From: CAYPZU01 sp964415395
GTDB lineage: Bacteria > Chlamydiota > Chlamydiia > Chlamydiales > SM23-39
DNA: 49,197 nt
Assembly (NCBI GenBank): GCA_964415395.1
Contig: CAYPZU010000006.1
Coordinates: 1-49,197, forward strand
Reading direction: 5' to 3'
Shown: in pieces, positions 17,591 through 25,665 of the stretch
Layout: each line of letters begins with the position of its first letter
How positions within the stretch are numbered: the first letter of the stretch is position 1
Notes under the pieces: model-generated
What the model saw: only the letters and a program-made list of their open reading frames with translations
Database searches by the model: none
Told to the model about the DNA's origin: nothing
Made by a program: the position numbers and the translations under genes

Positions 17591-17932
17591 CTATGGAGTC
17601 TCTGTTGTTAGAACAATCGTAAAGTGGCTCGTCCGCTTGTTAACAGGTACGGATGAACCTCTGCTGCGGGCTTTCGCTCGGCGGAGAATGGGACCTGGAT
17701 CGACGCGCACTTCATGCACTTTTAACGATTCCCGGCGCGCATCGAGCTGCGTTTCCGCATTCGCTACCGCACTGTCCAATGTCTTCTTGATCAGCCTTCC
17801 GCCTCTCAGCTTGGAGTAAATCAGCTGCAGGCTAGCCTTTTCGACGCTCATCCCGCGGATCAGGTCTGCCGCATAGCGGGCCTTCCGGGGAGAGATTCTA
17901 ACGTATTTTGTTACCGCTCTAGCAAATTGCAT
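17591..17932 (-). CDS. rplV: 50S ribosomal protein L22
   Basis: 113 residues. VRISPRKARYAADLIRG start and a hairpin segment RVDPGPILRRAKARSRG that reaches the exit tunnel. Three bases after rpsS. Confidence 0.97.
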   Translation of the reverse strand: MQFARAVTKYVRISPRKARYAADLIRGMSVEKASLQLIYSKLRGGRLIKKTLDSAVANAETQLDARRESLKVHEVRVDPGPILRRAKARSRGSSVPVNKRTSHFTIVLTTETP

Positions 17933-17935
17933 TGA

Positions 17936-18232
17936 TTATCCCCCTGCCGCTGGCGCAGCTGCGGCCGCAGCCGTTTTCTTTGGGTGTCCTTTAAATGTCC
18001 GGGTTGGCGAAAACTCGCCCAGCCGGTGGCCTACCATATTCTCAGACACATAGACTGAGATGAACTTTTTCCCGTTATAGACGTCAAACGTGTGTCCGAC
18101 CATCTCAGGGATGATCATAGATCTGCGGGACCACGTTTTGATGACCTTTTTGGAACCTTCTTTGATGTTTTTATCGACTTTTGCCATCAAGTGGTGGTCG
18201 ACAAAAGGCCCTTTTTTCAGTGATCTTCCCAT
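17936..18232 (-). CDS. rpsS: 30S ribosomal protein S19
   Basis: 98 residues. MGRSLKKGPFVD, IKTWSRRSMIIPEMVGHT and GHRLGEFSPTRTFKGH identify S19, in the 30S head. A C-terminal Ala-rich tail (TAAAAAAPAAGG), not part of the usual core, adds about ten residues. Confidence 0.97.
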   Translation of the reverse strand: MGRSLKKGPFVDHHLMAKVDKNIKEGSKKVIKTWSRRSMIIPEMVGHTFDVYNGKKFISVYVSENMVGHRLGEFSPTRTFKGHPKKTAAAAAAPAAGG

Positions 18233-18236
18233 GCAA

Positions 18237-19058
18237 CTACCTTCGCTCTTTTACAATCCATTTACGGGTTTTCTTATTCGAACGCGTACGGAACCCCTTC
18301 GTAAATTGGGCCCAAGGCGTTTGAGGGTGATTTCCTTTACCTCTTCCCTCGCCGCCCCCGTGCGGGTGGTCGACTGGGTTCATCGCAACGCCGCGGACAG
18401 TGGGTCTAATCCCCATCCAGCGCGAACGTCCCGCTTTTCCAATCACTCTGAGGTTGTGCTCGGCATTCGACACGGCGCCAAACGTTGCCCGGCACTCTTC
18501 ATTGATCAAGCGCACTTCGCCTGATGGAAAGCGCACAGACGCGTATCCGTTGCTGCGGCCGAGAATTTGAGCCGACAATCCAGCTGAACGAACCAATTGG
18601 CCGCCTTTGCCTGGACGAAGCTCAATATTATGCACGACCGAACCAAACGGCATGAACTTCAGCTTCATGCAGCATCCGATCTTAAAAGGAGGCTCGTCGC
18701 TCGTTGAAACGACATCCCCTACTTTGATTCCTTGCGGCGCCAAAATATAACGCTTCTCTCCATCGCGATAATTCAGAAGAGCGATCAGAGCAGACCGGTT
18801 TGGATCGTAGTCAACAGACGCTACGGTTGCAGGAATGTTTTCCTTGTCTCTCTTGAAGTCGATCAGCCTGAACATCCGCTTGTGGGCTCCGCCTTTATGT
18901 CGGCAGGTGATGTGGCCGCTGTGGTTGCGACCATTGGTGCGTCTTTTCGCTATTAAAAGCGATTTAGGCGCCGGCTTTTCGCTTGGAGAGAGCTCCAAAA
19001 GCTTTGGCAGAACTAACTTTCTCTGTCCCGGAGTCGTGGGTCGGAAAAATTTCGGCAT
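18237..19058 (-). CDS. rplB: 50S ribosomal protein L2
   Basis: 273 residues, usual length. GRNHSGHITCRHKGGAHKR, the RNA-binding GRSRWMGIRPTVRGVAMNPVD and the invariant DHPHGGGEGR (peptidyl transferase region). Four bases before rpsS, ten after rplW. Confidence 0.98.
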   Translation of the reverse strand: MPKFFRPTTPGQRKLVLPKLLELSPSEKPAPKSLLIAKRRTNGRNHSGHITCRHKGGAHKRMFRLIDFKRDKENIPATVASVDYDPNRSALIALLNYRDGEKRYILAPQGIKVGDVVSTSDEPPFKIGCCMKLKFMPFGSVVHNIELRPGKGGQLVRSAGLSAQILGRSNGYASVRFPSGEVRLINEECRATFGAVSNAEHNLRVIGKAGRSRWMGIRPTVRGVAMNPVDHPHGGGEGRGKGNHPQTPWAQFTKGFRTRSNKKTRKWIVKERR

Positions 19059-19068
19059 ACTGTATTCC

Positions 19069-19398
19069 TCACACTTGCTCGTCGATGCTATCGCCTGGGC
19101 GCAGAGTCACAACCGCTTTTTTGTAGGCAGATGTATTGCCTAAAAAGCCTCTGACGCGTCTCTTTTTCGACCCAATATTGATCGTATTGACAGCGAGCAC
19201 TTTAATTTTCTTATCTGCGTAGATTTGCTCGAGAGCCCAAGCAATTTGCGGCTTGTTGGCTTTCGCATCTACGTTGAACACTACTTTTGGAGTATTGCAG
19301 CGGCTTACGCTCTTATTGCTCTTGGCATGCTGCAGATTTTCCAGAACCCGGCTTTTCTCTGTAATTCTCCGGCTCTTAATGATGTCATAGGGATTCAT
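19069..19398 (-). CDS. rplW: 50S ribosomal protein L23
   Basis: 109 residues. ITEKS near the N-terminus, VVFNVDAKANKPQIAWALEQIY and the L23 Lys-rich extension; docking site at the tunnel exit for trigger factor and SRP. ATGA overlap with rplD. Confidence 0.96.
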   Translation of the reverse strand: MNPYDIIKSRRITEKSRVLENLQHAKSNKSVSRCNTPKVVFNVDAKANKPQIAWALEQIYADKKIKVLAVNTINIGSKKRRVRGFLGNTSAYKKAVVTLRPGDSIDEQV

Positions 19399-20057
19399 GA
19401 TGCACCTAAAATCGAAAGAAATTCATCCATCGCAGAATCCAGGACTACGAGGTCTTGGCAGCGGGCTAATTCATATCCGTTGATCTGAGGAACCATCGAA
19501 TATTCCTTTTTCGGAATATTGCGGAGGCTCTTTACCAAATTTTCATTCGGACTCTTCATCTCGCCGGCAGCAGCATTGCTTTCACCCAGGACGAGAATGC
19601 GGCGTTTCGTCACTTCGAGTTTATCGAAGAATTCCGCCATGCGAGCTGTCTTTGGGTGCTTCATATCTACTTTGTGAAGAACATGCACCTGATTCGCCTT
19701 GATTTTCTCAGCGATGATCGAGCGGATAGCAGCTCGGCGCTCTTTCTTGTTGATCCGGACATGGATGTCGAATTTCGGCTTTGGACCGAAGACGATACCG
19801 CCGCCCTTATATTGAGGAGCAGCGAGGTCCCCTTGACGGGAACGGCCTTGCCCTTTTTGAGGGTGAGGCTTGCGTCCTGTGCGGTTGATTTCGTTTCTTC
19901 TCTTCGTAGAGGCAGACCATTGACGGGCATTTTTACGGAGAGCGACAATGTAGTCTTTAACAGACTGCGGATGCGCTTTTGCTTCGAGAAGAGAATCGTC
20001 GACCTGTACAGTCCCGACTTCTTTTCCGGTCAAATCATATTTCTTGAGTGTAGCCAC
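19395..20057 (-). CDS. rplD: 50S ribosomal protein L4
   Basis: 220 residues from a GTG at 20057, giving V/M-ATLKKYDLTGKEVG, which is how L4 proteins begin. It lies four bases after the rplC stop. A longer frame from ATG 20096 would overlap rplC by 35 bases and add a basic segment not typical of L4; rejected. Core: RQWSAS...RTGRKPHPQKGQGRSRQG (the tunnel loop). L4 can be an autogenous regulator in enteric bacteria. Confidence 0.95.
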   Translation of the reverse strand: MATLKKYDLTGKEVGTVQVDDSLLEAKAHPQSVKDYIVALRKNARQWSASTKRRNEINRTGRKPHPQKGQGRSRQGDLAAPQYKGGGIVFGPKPKFDIHVRINKKERRAAIRSIIAEKIKANQVHVLHKVDMKHPKTARMAEFFDKLEVTKRRILVLGESNAAAGEMKSPNENLVKSLRNIPKKEYSMVPQINGYELARCQDLVVLDSAMDEFLSILGAS

Positions 20058-20061
20058 GTCC

Positions 20062-20697
20062 TTACCCCTTCTTCTTCGCTTTTCTGATGTAGACAACGCC
20101 GCTGCGCGATCCAGGGACGGCTCCTTCTACAAGGAGGATATTTCCTTTGACAGCGACAACCCTCAGGTTCTGCACCGTCTGGCGGTCTCCGCCCATGCGG
20201 GACGCTCTCTTCCCGTTCGGGAAGCAGCGGCCGGGCGTCGATCTCATTCCAGTCGATCCCATATGGCGGTGGAAGCCAGAGCCGTGGGCGCCAGGGCCGC
20301 CGGCCATATTAAAGAGCTTCATCACCCCTTGGTATCCTTTCCCTTTCGAGACCCCTTCGACATCGACGAATTTCGCGTCGGCGAAGATACTTGCGTCGAG
20401 CTTTTGGCCCACTTGATATTGGTCTACGTCGTCAATCCGGGATTCGCGGATGACGCGGCAGGGTTCGGCTTGGCATTTTGCAAAATGCCCTTTTATCGGT
20501 TTCTTCGCGCGGTCAGCTTGGGCTTTGGTCATCGGCACGCCAGCGACCTGAACGCCATTGTAGCCGTGCGTCTCTTTGCGCTTAATCTGAAGAATCGTAT
20601 TCGGCTCAGCCAAAATGACCGTACAGACTACCAGTTTTCCATCTTGATCGAAGACCTGCGCCATACCTTTTTTCTGGCCAATCAATGTCAGCGACAT
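20062..20697 (-). CDS. rplC: 50S ribosomal protein L3
   Basis: 211 residues; first gene of the operon. LIGQKKGMAQVFD start and the tunnel/PTC region GGPGAHGSGFHRHMGSTGMRSTPGR, then KGKRASRMGGDR-type GKRASRMGGDRQTVQNL. A GGAAAA-type ribosome site precedes the ATG. rpsJ (S10), normally first in this operon, is absent, as in Chlamydia, so any leader regulation must act from the 291-base region upstream of rplC. Confidence 0.97.
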   Translation of the reverse strand: MSLTLIGQKKGMAQVFDQDGKLVVCTVILAEPNTILQIKRKETHGYNGVQVAGVPMTKAQADRAKKPIKGHFAKCQAEPCRVIRESRIDDVDQYQVGQKLDASIFADAKFVDVEGVSKGKGYQGVMKLFNMAGGPGAHGSGFHRHMGSTGMRSTPGRCFPNGKRASRMGGDRQTVQNLRVVAVKGNILLVEGAVPGSRSGVVYIRKAKKKG

Positions 20698-20776
20698 AGG
20701 TTTTCCTTTTCCATCTCAGAATTTCTTTCAGATCCGCAAAACGCCTCAAGGTAAGAGAGGGTTTTACGCAGACAAA

Positions 20777-20946
20777 CCAATCTTGCAAAGATTGGATTTG
20801 AGCAAGCAAAGAGATTAGCAAAACGAGCCTATTTGGCTCAACCTAATTCTTTGCTCGAGAGAGCGATACTGCTCTCGACCGCGCTTAACCCTCAGGCCTT
20901 CCGCCTGGGGTGGCTTGCGTGAACTGGATTCGTTCGCATGAACGAA
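20777..20946 (-). promoter_or_regulatory. five-hairpin leader upstream of rplC
   Basis: The 291 bases between rplC and the SLBB gene hold five stem-loops in a row: 20777-20795 (ccaatctt/aagattgg), 20806-20854 (gcaaagagattag/ctaattctttgc enclosing gagcc-tattt-ggctc), 20859-20876 (gagagc/gctctc), 20890-20910 (cctcaggc/gcctgggg), 20929-20946 (ttcgttc/gaacgaa). Probably a terminator for the upstream gene, the operon promoter region and an untranslated leader that could serve ribosomal-protein feedback. I could not pick a convincing promoter. Confidence 0.55.
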
Positions 20947-20988
20947 ATTTAATATGCTGTAGGATCATATAGAGAGGCCGGATTCTCC

Positions 20989-21504
20989 TCAACCGTTATT
21001 TGATTCGGCCTGAGGAATTTCCACAATTTCGCCGCCTTTTAAAAGGCGGCGGCGCTTCAAAAAGGCGCGATCCGCTTGTTCGCTGCACTGAATTTTTGAT
21101 TTCAGATCGCAAAGCCTGGATCCCGCCGGGAGCCGTACAGGTCCGGGATTTTGAACGGAGCCGGAAATCATGATTTCAATTTCTTTAAGTTCTTGAATAT
21201 CAAGAACTAACGTTCCTTCAGCGGTTTTTTCCAATGCGAGGTTTTGTAAATCAGCGAACCGATTCGGCTTCGCTTTGCGAGCCGTTTCTATAAGAGAAGA
21301 ACCGAGTTCCATCGGATAGGGCCCGGGTTTTGCCACAGCTCCCCTTACGGATACCATAACGGTTTTCGGCTGCTTGGCTTCATAAGCCTCTATTCGAGAA
21401 AATGCTTTGCCTGAATTGATTTTAGCGATTGCGGCAAGGGATGCCATGATGGCGAGAAGAGAGGCCGCCAGGAACCATTCGGATGATGTGAGGTTTTTAT
21501 TCAT
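20989..21504 (-). CDS. membrane-anchored protein with two SLBB-like (ComEA/Wza-type) motifs
   Basis: 171 residues, not recognised as a named gene. One N-terminal membrane span (residues about 10-28), then two repeats of the SLBB beta-grasp hallmark: VSVRGAVAKPGPY (51-63) followed by LIETARKA, and MISGSVQNPGPV (112-123) followed by LCDLKSKI. SLBB domains bind ligands or polysaccharides in Wza and occur ahead of the DNA-binding part of ComEA; no helix-hairpin-helix is present here. The ribosome site is weak. It lies between the ribosomal operon and the Inc-like pair, where C. trachomatis has nothing as far as I recall. Likely faces the periplasm. Confidence 0.7.
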   Translation of the reverse strand: MNKNLTSSEWFLAASLLAIMASLAAIAKINSGKAFSRIEAYEAKQPKTVMVSVRGAVAKPGPYPMELGSSLIETARKAKPNRFADLQNLALEKTAEGTLVLDIQELKEIEIMISGSVQNPGPVRLPAGSRLCDLKSKIQCSEQADRAFLKRRRLLKGGEIVEIPQAESNNG

Positions 21505-21513
21505 TTTGCAATA

Positions 21514-21536
21514 GAGCGCCAGAGAGTCTGGCGCTC
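21514..21536 (-). terminator. hairpin terminator after the first Inc-like gene
   Basis: Perfect 10-bp stem gagcgccaga-gag-tctggcgctc, 12 bases after the stop at 21549 and ending just before the SLBB gene. The following T-run is weak (TATTGC), so partial read-through is possible. Confidence 0.6.
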
Positions 21537-21548
21537 CTAAAAATTTAA

Positions 21549-22406
21549 TTACACGACTGGAGCAGCTACCTGCTGGACATGCCGGGTTTTGAAGAAATCG
21601 ATCATTTCGTATGGGCTGCCATCTTTGTAGAAGCTTCCCAAGATCGAGAGAACCGTGCTTGCCAGAGAAACGGTGATCAATGCCAGAGCAGGCAGAACTG
21701 GGCCGCCGAAGGCGAGGAGAGAAAGCCCTAAAGCGCCGCTGGCGACGGAGCAGACAGCTTTCATGAGCGTAATGAATGAGTAGGTCTGGGTATAGCCGAG
21801 AGCTCTTTGGACCCGTGGGGCTACGCCTTCAGCAGCGGCGGCTTGCGCCGTCTTGCGGGCGAGCATATAGTCTTGGGCGCGCTGTCTAGCGTCCAGCATG
21901 TTGTTCGCAAGGTCTGGCACGTCGCCGGCGTTTTTCAACGCGATGCTGCCCGTGGCCAACGATGCCGCGTAGAGATAGGCAGCCGAAGCGTCGAATGTGT
22001 TTTTCGCCGCGTCGACAGCTTTTCTCTGGAATGCGCCAGGAATTGCGCCGGGCTGGTCCTGTTTTTTGAGGTTTGCCCACGATTGTCTCATGTTGCGCGT
22101 CACTTCGAAGAGGCGTGGGATGGTGAGCATCGTCCAAGCGGTCATGCACTTGTCGGCGAATTTTTGGCAGGGAACATGGAAAGCGTTGCCCATTTTCTTC
22201 AATACGACGATCACTGCTTTCAACGTTCTTTCGATCAATTGGAAAACGCGGAATGCGCCGTTAGCGGTTCCGTTATATTCTATAACTCTTTCCCCGAGCG
22301 TTTTTTTTCGGCTCCCATCATCTACATTCCGTTTTGCGTTTGCAAATACGTTGATTCGAAGCCCGTTTACGTTAGCGAATGCAATTGCGTTTGCACCGAT
22401 TCCCAT
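21549..22406 (-). CDS. Inc-like membrane protein, CT529 (Cap1) position, copy A
   Basis: 285 residues, function unknown. Near the C-terminus are two back-to-back hydrophobic segments (residues 217-235 and 236-260) split by GGPVLP, the bilobed pattern of chlamydial inclusion-membrane (Inc) proteins, followed by IDFF..R.VQQ. The gene sits between rplC and fmt, exactly where C. trachomatis has CT529/Cap1, an Inc protein. It is clearly related to the next gene upstream (VPRL/IPRL, AVC..SG.LG.SL, GGP..PA, SLASTVLSI, MIDFF). No Sec signal peptide; Inc proteins use type III secretion, so export to the inclusion membrane is inferred. Own promoter and an AGGAGG ribosome site. Confidence 0.8.
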   Translation of the reverse strand: MGIGANAIAFANVNGLRINVFANAKRNVDDGSRKKTLGERVIEYNGTANGAFRVFQLIERTLKAVIVVLKKMGNAFHVPCQKFADKCMTAWTMLTIPRLFEVTRNMRQSWANLKKQDQPGAIPGAFQRKAVDAAKNTFDASAAYLYAASLATGSIALKNAGDVPDLANNMLDARQRAQDYMLARKTAQAAAAEGVAPRVQRALGYTQTYSFITLMKAVCSVASGALGLSLLAFGGPVLPALALITVSLASTVLSILGSFYKDGSPYEMIDFFKTRHVQQVAAPVV

Positions 22407-22444
22407 ATTCCTCCTGGAATTCCGTTTTTTTATGGAAGCGCAAG

Positions 22445-22473
22445 ATGATAGGAATCGTTGTGTTTTAAGTAAA
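22445..22473 (-). promoter_or_regulatory. promoter of Inc-like copy A
   Basis: Minus strand: -35 TTTACT (22468-22473), 17-base spacer, -10 TATCAT (22445-22450); about 38 bases before the ATG. Shows that this copy can be expressed apart from copy B. Confidence 0.7.
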
Positions 22474-22508
22474 GAAGAGCTTAAGAATATTTTTTGCAGG
22501 AATATGCG

Positions 22509-22530
22509 AAGCGGCAGTTTCCTGCCGCTT
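22509..22530 (-). terminator. hairpin after Inc-like copy B
   Basis: Perfect 9-bp stem aagcggcag-tttc-ctgccgctt, 14 bases past the copy B stop. No strong T-run follows on the minus strand. Confidence 0.55.
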
Positions 22531-22543
22531 GCAAAAATATGCC

Positions 22544-23341
22544 TTAGGCATGCGCCGGGAGTTGGCGCACCTGGCGATTCTCAAAGAAATCGATCATCTT
22601 GAATGGCCGCGTTTCCTTGTAGAAGTGGGCGTAGATCGAGAGGACTGTAGAGGCCAATGAAAGACCGATGAGGATGATTGCAGGGACGATCGGTCCGCCC
22701 AGAAGCATCAGAGAGACGCCCAAAATCCCGCTTATGACGGCGCAGACGGCTTTTGCCACTCGGATCATTGCATGAGTCTTCGTTTGCTGAACGTTTTTCT
22801 TTACCTGCGCTACGGCTTCTTCTCTATCAGCCTGCTTGGCCATCTTGACTGCGCAGCTGAGATCGGTTGCTGCGATTTTGAGGTCGGTTGTGTCCGAAAT
22901 CAGATCGAGGGTATTTGCAACTGGGGCGAACACCTTTGTTCTTGCGACGTAGTTGGCGAGGTGGCCTACGAGAGATCCCATTTCCGTCGTATCGCGGATG
23001 GCTTTTTCAATCTTCCGCTGCTTTTCGCCAGGCACTTGGGAAGGCTTCGACGCATCAGCAACCGTTTTGGCTACGCTGCCGCTCATCCCGACAAGGCGGG
23101 GCACGCCCATAATCGCCCATCCAGCAAAGCATTTCGAGTCGATATCGGAAAGGACAGGAGAATATCCCTGGCCAGAAAGATGGCGGACTTCGTTTGCGAT
23201 TTTAGCGGTTCTTTGGCAGAGCCGAAGAGTTTGGAATGCGCCAGCGCCGCTAGCCGTGTATTCAGCTGCGTGTTGGTAGGGGGTGCGGCCGACGTTCGGA
23301 TTCGGCTGCAATTGATCTGGTCGAATTACTGTTGTTGCCAT
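22544..23341 (-). CDS. Inc-like membrane protein, CT529 family, copy B
   Basis: 265 residues, paralogue of the gene immediately downstream. Hydrophobic bilobe at residues about 197-217 and 218-240 around GGPIVPA, with the same tail (MIDFFENRQVRQ). The N-terminal two thirds are helical and diverged, though CFAGWAIMGVPRLV aligns with CMTAWTMLTIPRLF of copy A. SD AGAGG before ATG and a perfect TATAAT upstream. Predicted inclusion-membrane protein by analogy with CT529; could instead be a bacterial membrane protein. Tandem duplication is the simplest history. Confidence 0.8.
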   Translation of the reverse strand: MATTVIRPDQLQPNPNVGRTPYQHAAEYTASGAGAFQTLRLCQRTAKIANEVRHLSGQGYSPVLSDIDSKCFAGWAIMGVPRLVGMSGSVAKTVADASKPSQVPGEKQRKIEKAIRDTTEMGSLVGHLANYVARTKVFAPVANTLDLISDTTDLKIAATDLSCAVKMAKQADREEAVAQVKKNVQQTKTHAMIRVAKAVCAVISGILGVSLMLLGGPIVPAIILIGLSLASTVLSIYAHFYKETRPFKMIDFFENRQVRQLPAHA

Positions 23342-23381
23342 ATTAACCTCTTATTTTTGCGATTTAATAATACACTCACTA

Positions 23382-23387
23382 ATTATA
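23382..23387 (-). promoter_or_regulatory. -10 element of Inc-like copy B
   Basis: Perfect TATAAT on the minus strand about 40 bases before the ATG. The -35 region is only A/T-rich (AAAAAA), which chlamydial sigma66 tolerates better than E. coli sigma70. Confidence 0.55.
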
Positions 23388-23421
23388 CAAACCAACGGAA
23401 GACATTTTTTTAAAATAAAAA

Positions 23422-24345
23422 TTAAACTAAAGAATTTGCAGGAAACTTTTGACCCCGGAGCCAATCGGCTCCGCTCATCGGTTTTTTCCCTTCCGGCTGA
23501 ACCTGAAGGAGTTCGAGCGCCCCCTCGCCGCAGCCAATCAGAGCGTCTTTTAAAGAGAGGATTTCTCCTGGACGGCCCTGAGGAGAGGAATGAGGCCGGG
23601 AGCGGAGGATTTTCAATCTTTTGCTCTGCGCCCAGCACCAGGCGCCCGGCCGCGGGGAGAAGGCGCGGACGAGATTGTGGATTTCGAAGGCGGGGCGCTC
23701 CCAATGAATCTCCCCTTCTTCCAGCTCGACTTTTGCGGCATAGGTCACCTGAGCGGGATCTTGGGGGGTTCCAGCAGGGATTCCTTTTTTGTATAAATCG
23801 AGGACTTTGATCAGGAGCGGCTTAGCGAGCGAACAAAGTTTCACTTCGAGCTCTCCATACGTCATCTCGAGAGGAATTTCCAGCTTCTCGACGGCGACGA
23901 CATCTCCCGCGTCGAGCTGACGAACCATTTTCTGGATCGAGACGCCGGTTTCGGCATCGCCGTTGAATAGAGCTCTTTGGATGGGCGCGGCCCCGCGGTA
24001 TTTGGGAAGCAGGCTGGTATGGACGTTGATGCATCCGAGCGGCGGGATGTCGAGGAGTTTCTGAGGGAGAATCTGGCCGAATGCGACGACGACGTAGAGA
24101 TCGGCTTTCAATTCGGCTATTCGGGAAAGAAACTCTTCGTTCGAAGATTTTTCAGGCTGGAAAAGAGGGAGGGATGGAGCGCGGTCCTGAACCAGGGCTT
24201 TGACTGGAGACGGAGCCATCTGGAGCGATCTGCCTTTCGGCCTATCAGGCTGTGTGACTACAGCAGCGATCGCGACGCTGTTATCAAGGAGATAAGCGAG
24301 GATTTCCGCAGCGAACGATGGGGTGCCGAAAAAAACGATTTTCAC
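23422..24345 (-). CDS. fmt: methionyl-tRNA formyltransferase
   Basis: 307 residues. Formylates Met-tRNA(fMet) with 10-formyl-THF. N-terminal catalytic domain: FFGTPSFAAEIL, VVTQPDRPKGR, INVHTSLLPKYRGAAPIQ with the active-site Asn-His, and the later D in RQLDAGDVV. C-terminal OB-fold domain (about 205-307). HTSLLPK has Thr where many enzymes have Ala. ATGA overlap with lpxA, so one operon. Matches C. trachomatis CT530. Confidence 0.96.
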   Translation of the reverse strand: MKIVFFGTPSFAAEILAYLLDNSVAIAAVVTQPDRPKGRSLQMAPSPVKALVQDRAPSLPLFQPEKSSNEEFLSRIAELKADLYVVVAFGQILPQKLLDIPPLGCINVHTSLLPKYRGAAPIQRALFNGDAETGVSIQKMVRQLDAGDVVAVEKLEIPLEMTYGELEVKLCSLAKPLLIKVLDLYKKGIPAGTPQDPAQVTYAAKVELEEGEIHWERPAFEIHNLVRAFSPRPGAWCWAQSKRLKILRSRPHSSPQGRPGEILSLKDALIGCGEGALELLQVQPEGKKPMSGADWLRGQKFPANSLV

Positions 24346-25178
24346 TCTTCGAAATACTGTTCTTCGGATTCACCCTCGGAGGAGACTCCTCTGGTGATCC
24401 CTTCAAGTCCGATGAGCCCCCGCTTGGAAGCGCGGCAAAAATCAATCCAGTGGCGAACCTCTTTATGCTGTTCGATTTCGCCTTCGATCTGGGCGATCGC
24501 CTCGTCGAGACGGTGTCCGGAGCGATAGGTGATTTTGAAGGCTTTGCTGAGAGCGATACGCACTTCGAGGGGGAATTTATGCCTTTTGAGGCCGATGATA
24601 TTGATTCCGCCGAATTTATAAGGAAACCCTCCGCCAACGGTATAGGGAGGAATGTCGCGGGGAACGCGGCTAAATCCTCCGACCATGGCATAGCAGCCGA
24701 TGCGGGACCATTGGTGGACCGGCGTCATCCCGCCGATGATGGCGCAATCTTCTACGATGACGTGCCCAGCGAGCATGGCGCTGTTCGACATCACGACGCG
24801 GTTGCCGATTTCGCAGTTGTGAGCGACGTGGCAGTAAGCCATGATGAGGCAATCATCGCCGATCTTGACCGTGGAGTTTTCCTGACAGGAAGAATTGACG
24901 GTGACGAACTCCCGGATTTCGCATCTTTTCCCGATTGTAACAAACGTTTTCTCCCCGCGGAATTTGAGATCCTGGGTTTTGGTTCCTATGCTTGCGCCCG
25001 GCCAGATCACGGTCCCATCGCCGATCGTCGTATTCCCGTCGATGTAGGCATGGGATTTAATCACGACGTTGTCTCCGAGCGTCACTGTCTTTTTCACGAC
25101 AGCAAAGGGTTCGACTGTGACGTTTTTTCCGATTTGGGCGCCTGACTCTACAACTGCTAGAGGATGTATATTAGACAT
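24342..25178 (-). CDS. lpxA: UDP-N-acetylglucosamine acyltransferase (lipid A step 1)
   Basis: 278 residues. Adds a 3-OH-acyl chain to UDP-GlcNAc in the cytosol. Left-handed beta-helix of hexapeptide repeats (IHPLAVVESGAQIGKNVTVEPFAVV...), with the catalytic His in AYCHVAHNCEIG, and a C-terminal helical domain. Length slightly above the 262 of E. coli. Sits in lpxC-fabZ-lpxA-fmt order, 19 bases after fabZ. Confidence 0.97.
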   Translation of the reverse strand: MSNIHPLAVVESGAQIGKNVTVEPFAVVKKTVTLGDNVVIKSHAYIDGNTTIGDGTVIWPGASIGTKTQDLKFRGEKTFVTIGKRCEIREFVTVNSSCQENSTVKIGDDCLIMAYCHVAHNCEIGNRVVMSNSAMLAGHVIVEDCAIIGGMTPVHQWSRIGCYAMVGGFSRVPRDIPPYTVGGGFPYKFGGINIIGLKRHKFPLEVRIALSKAFKITYRSGHRLDEAIAQIEGEIEQHKEVRHWIDFCRASKRGLIGLEGITRGVSSEGESEEQYFEE

Positions 25179-25197
25179 GAAAATCCGATTTTATTCG

Positions 25198-25665
25198 TTA
25201 CAATTGGTCTTTATCTACTAGAGCGAAGCTCAGTTCCGTTTCTACAGCCAGCAGTTCGCCGATCATGGCTTTCGCCTTGATTTTTCCGCCGTTTCCGCTG
25301 ATATGGATCCCTTTTGCATGCAGCATCAGGACGTCCCCAGGAGTTACCGGCTTGCGGAATTTTGCATTCGCCACGTTTAATAGGACTGCTATTTTCTTGT
25401 CATAGCCCTTTTGGTGGACCAGAATTCCTCCGGTCTGAGCCAATGCCTCCAAAAGCAAAACGCCAGGCATAATAGGGACGCCTGGAAAATGGCCCTGGAA
25501 AAAGGGTTCATTTACGGTCACATTTTTGATCCCGATGATCTCATTCTCTTCCAGATTCAGATGGACGATCCGATCGACGAGAAGGAAAGGATAGCGGTGG
25601 GGCAGAATTTTTTCGATCTGCTTGGCGCTGAGTATGAAGGAACGATCCGTTTTTTGTTCTCCCAT
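25198..25665 (-). CDS. fabZ: 3-hydroxyacyl-[ACP] dehydratase FabZ
   Basis: 155 residues from ATG 25665; a second ATG two codons upstream (25671) is too close to the GGAAGGA ribosome site. Hot-dog fold with LPHRYPFLLVD, active-site His in GHFPGVPIMPGVLLLEALAQ. Dehydrates hydroxyacyl-ACP in fatty-acid elongation and competes with LpxA for substrate. TAATG overlap with lpxC couples the two. Confidence 0.97.
   Translation of the reverse strand: MGEQKTDRSFILSAKQIEKILPHRYPFLLVDRIVHLNLEENEIIGIKNVTVNEPFFQGHFPGVPIMPGVLLLEALAQTGGILVHQKGYDKKIAVLLNVANAKFRKPVTPGDVLMLHAKGIHISGNGGKIKAKAMIGELLAVETELSFALVDKDQL

Noticed and set aside
20606..20821. 71-residue minus-strand frame across the rplC leader and start, as a leader peptide
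   Set aside because: It overlaps rplC out of frame and has no ribosome site or attenuation-like codon run.
20777..20946. CRISPR array in the hairpin-rich intergenic regions
   Set aside because: The hairpin arms differ from each other; there are no equal-length direct repeats or spacers and no cas genes in the window.
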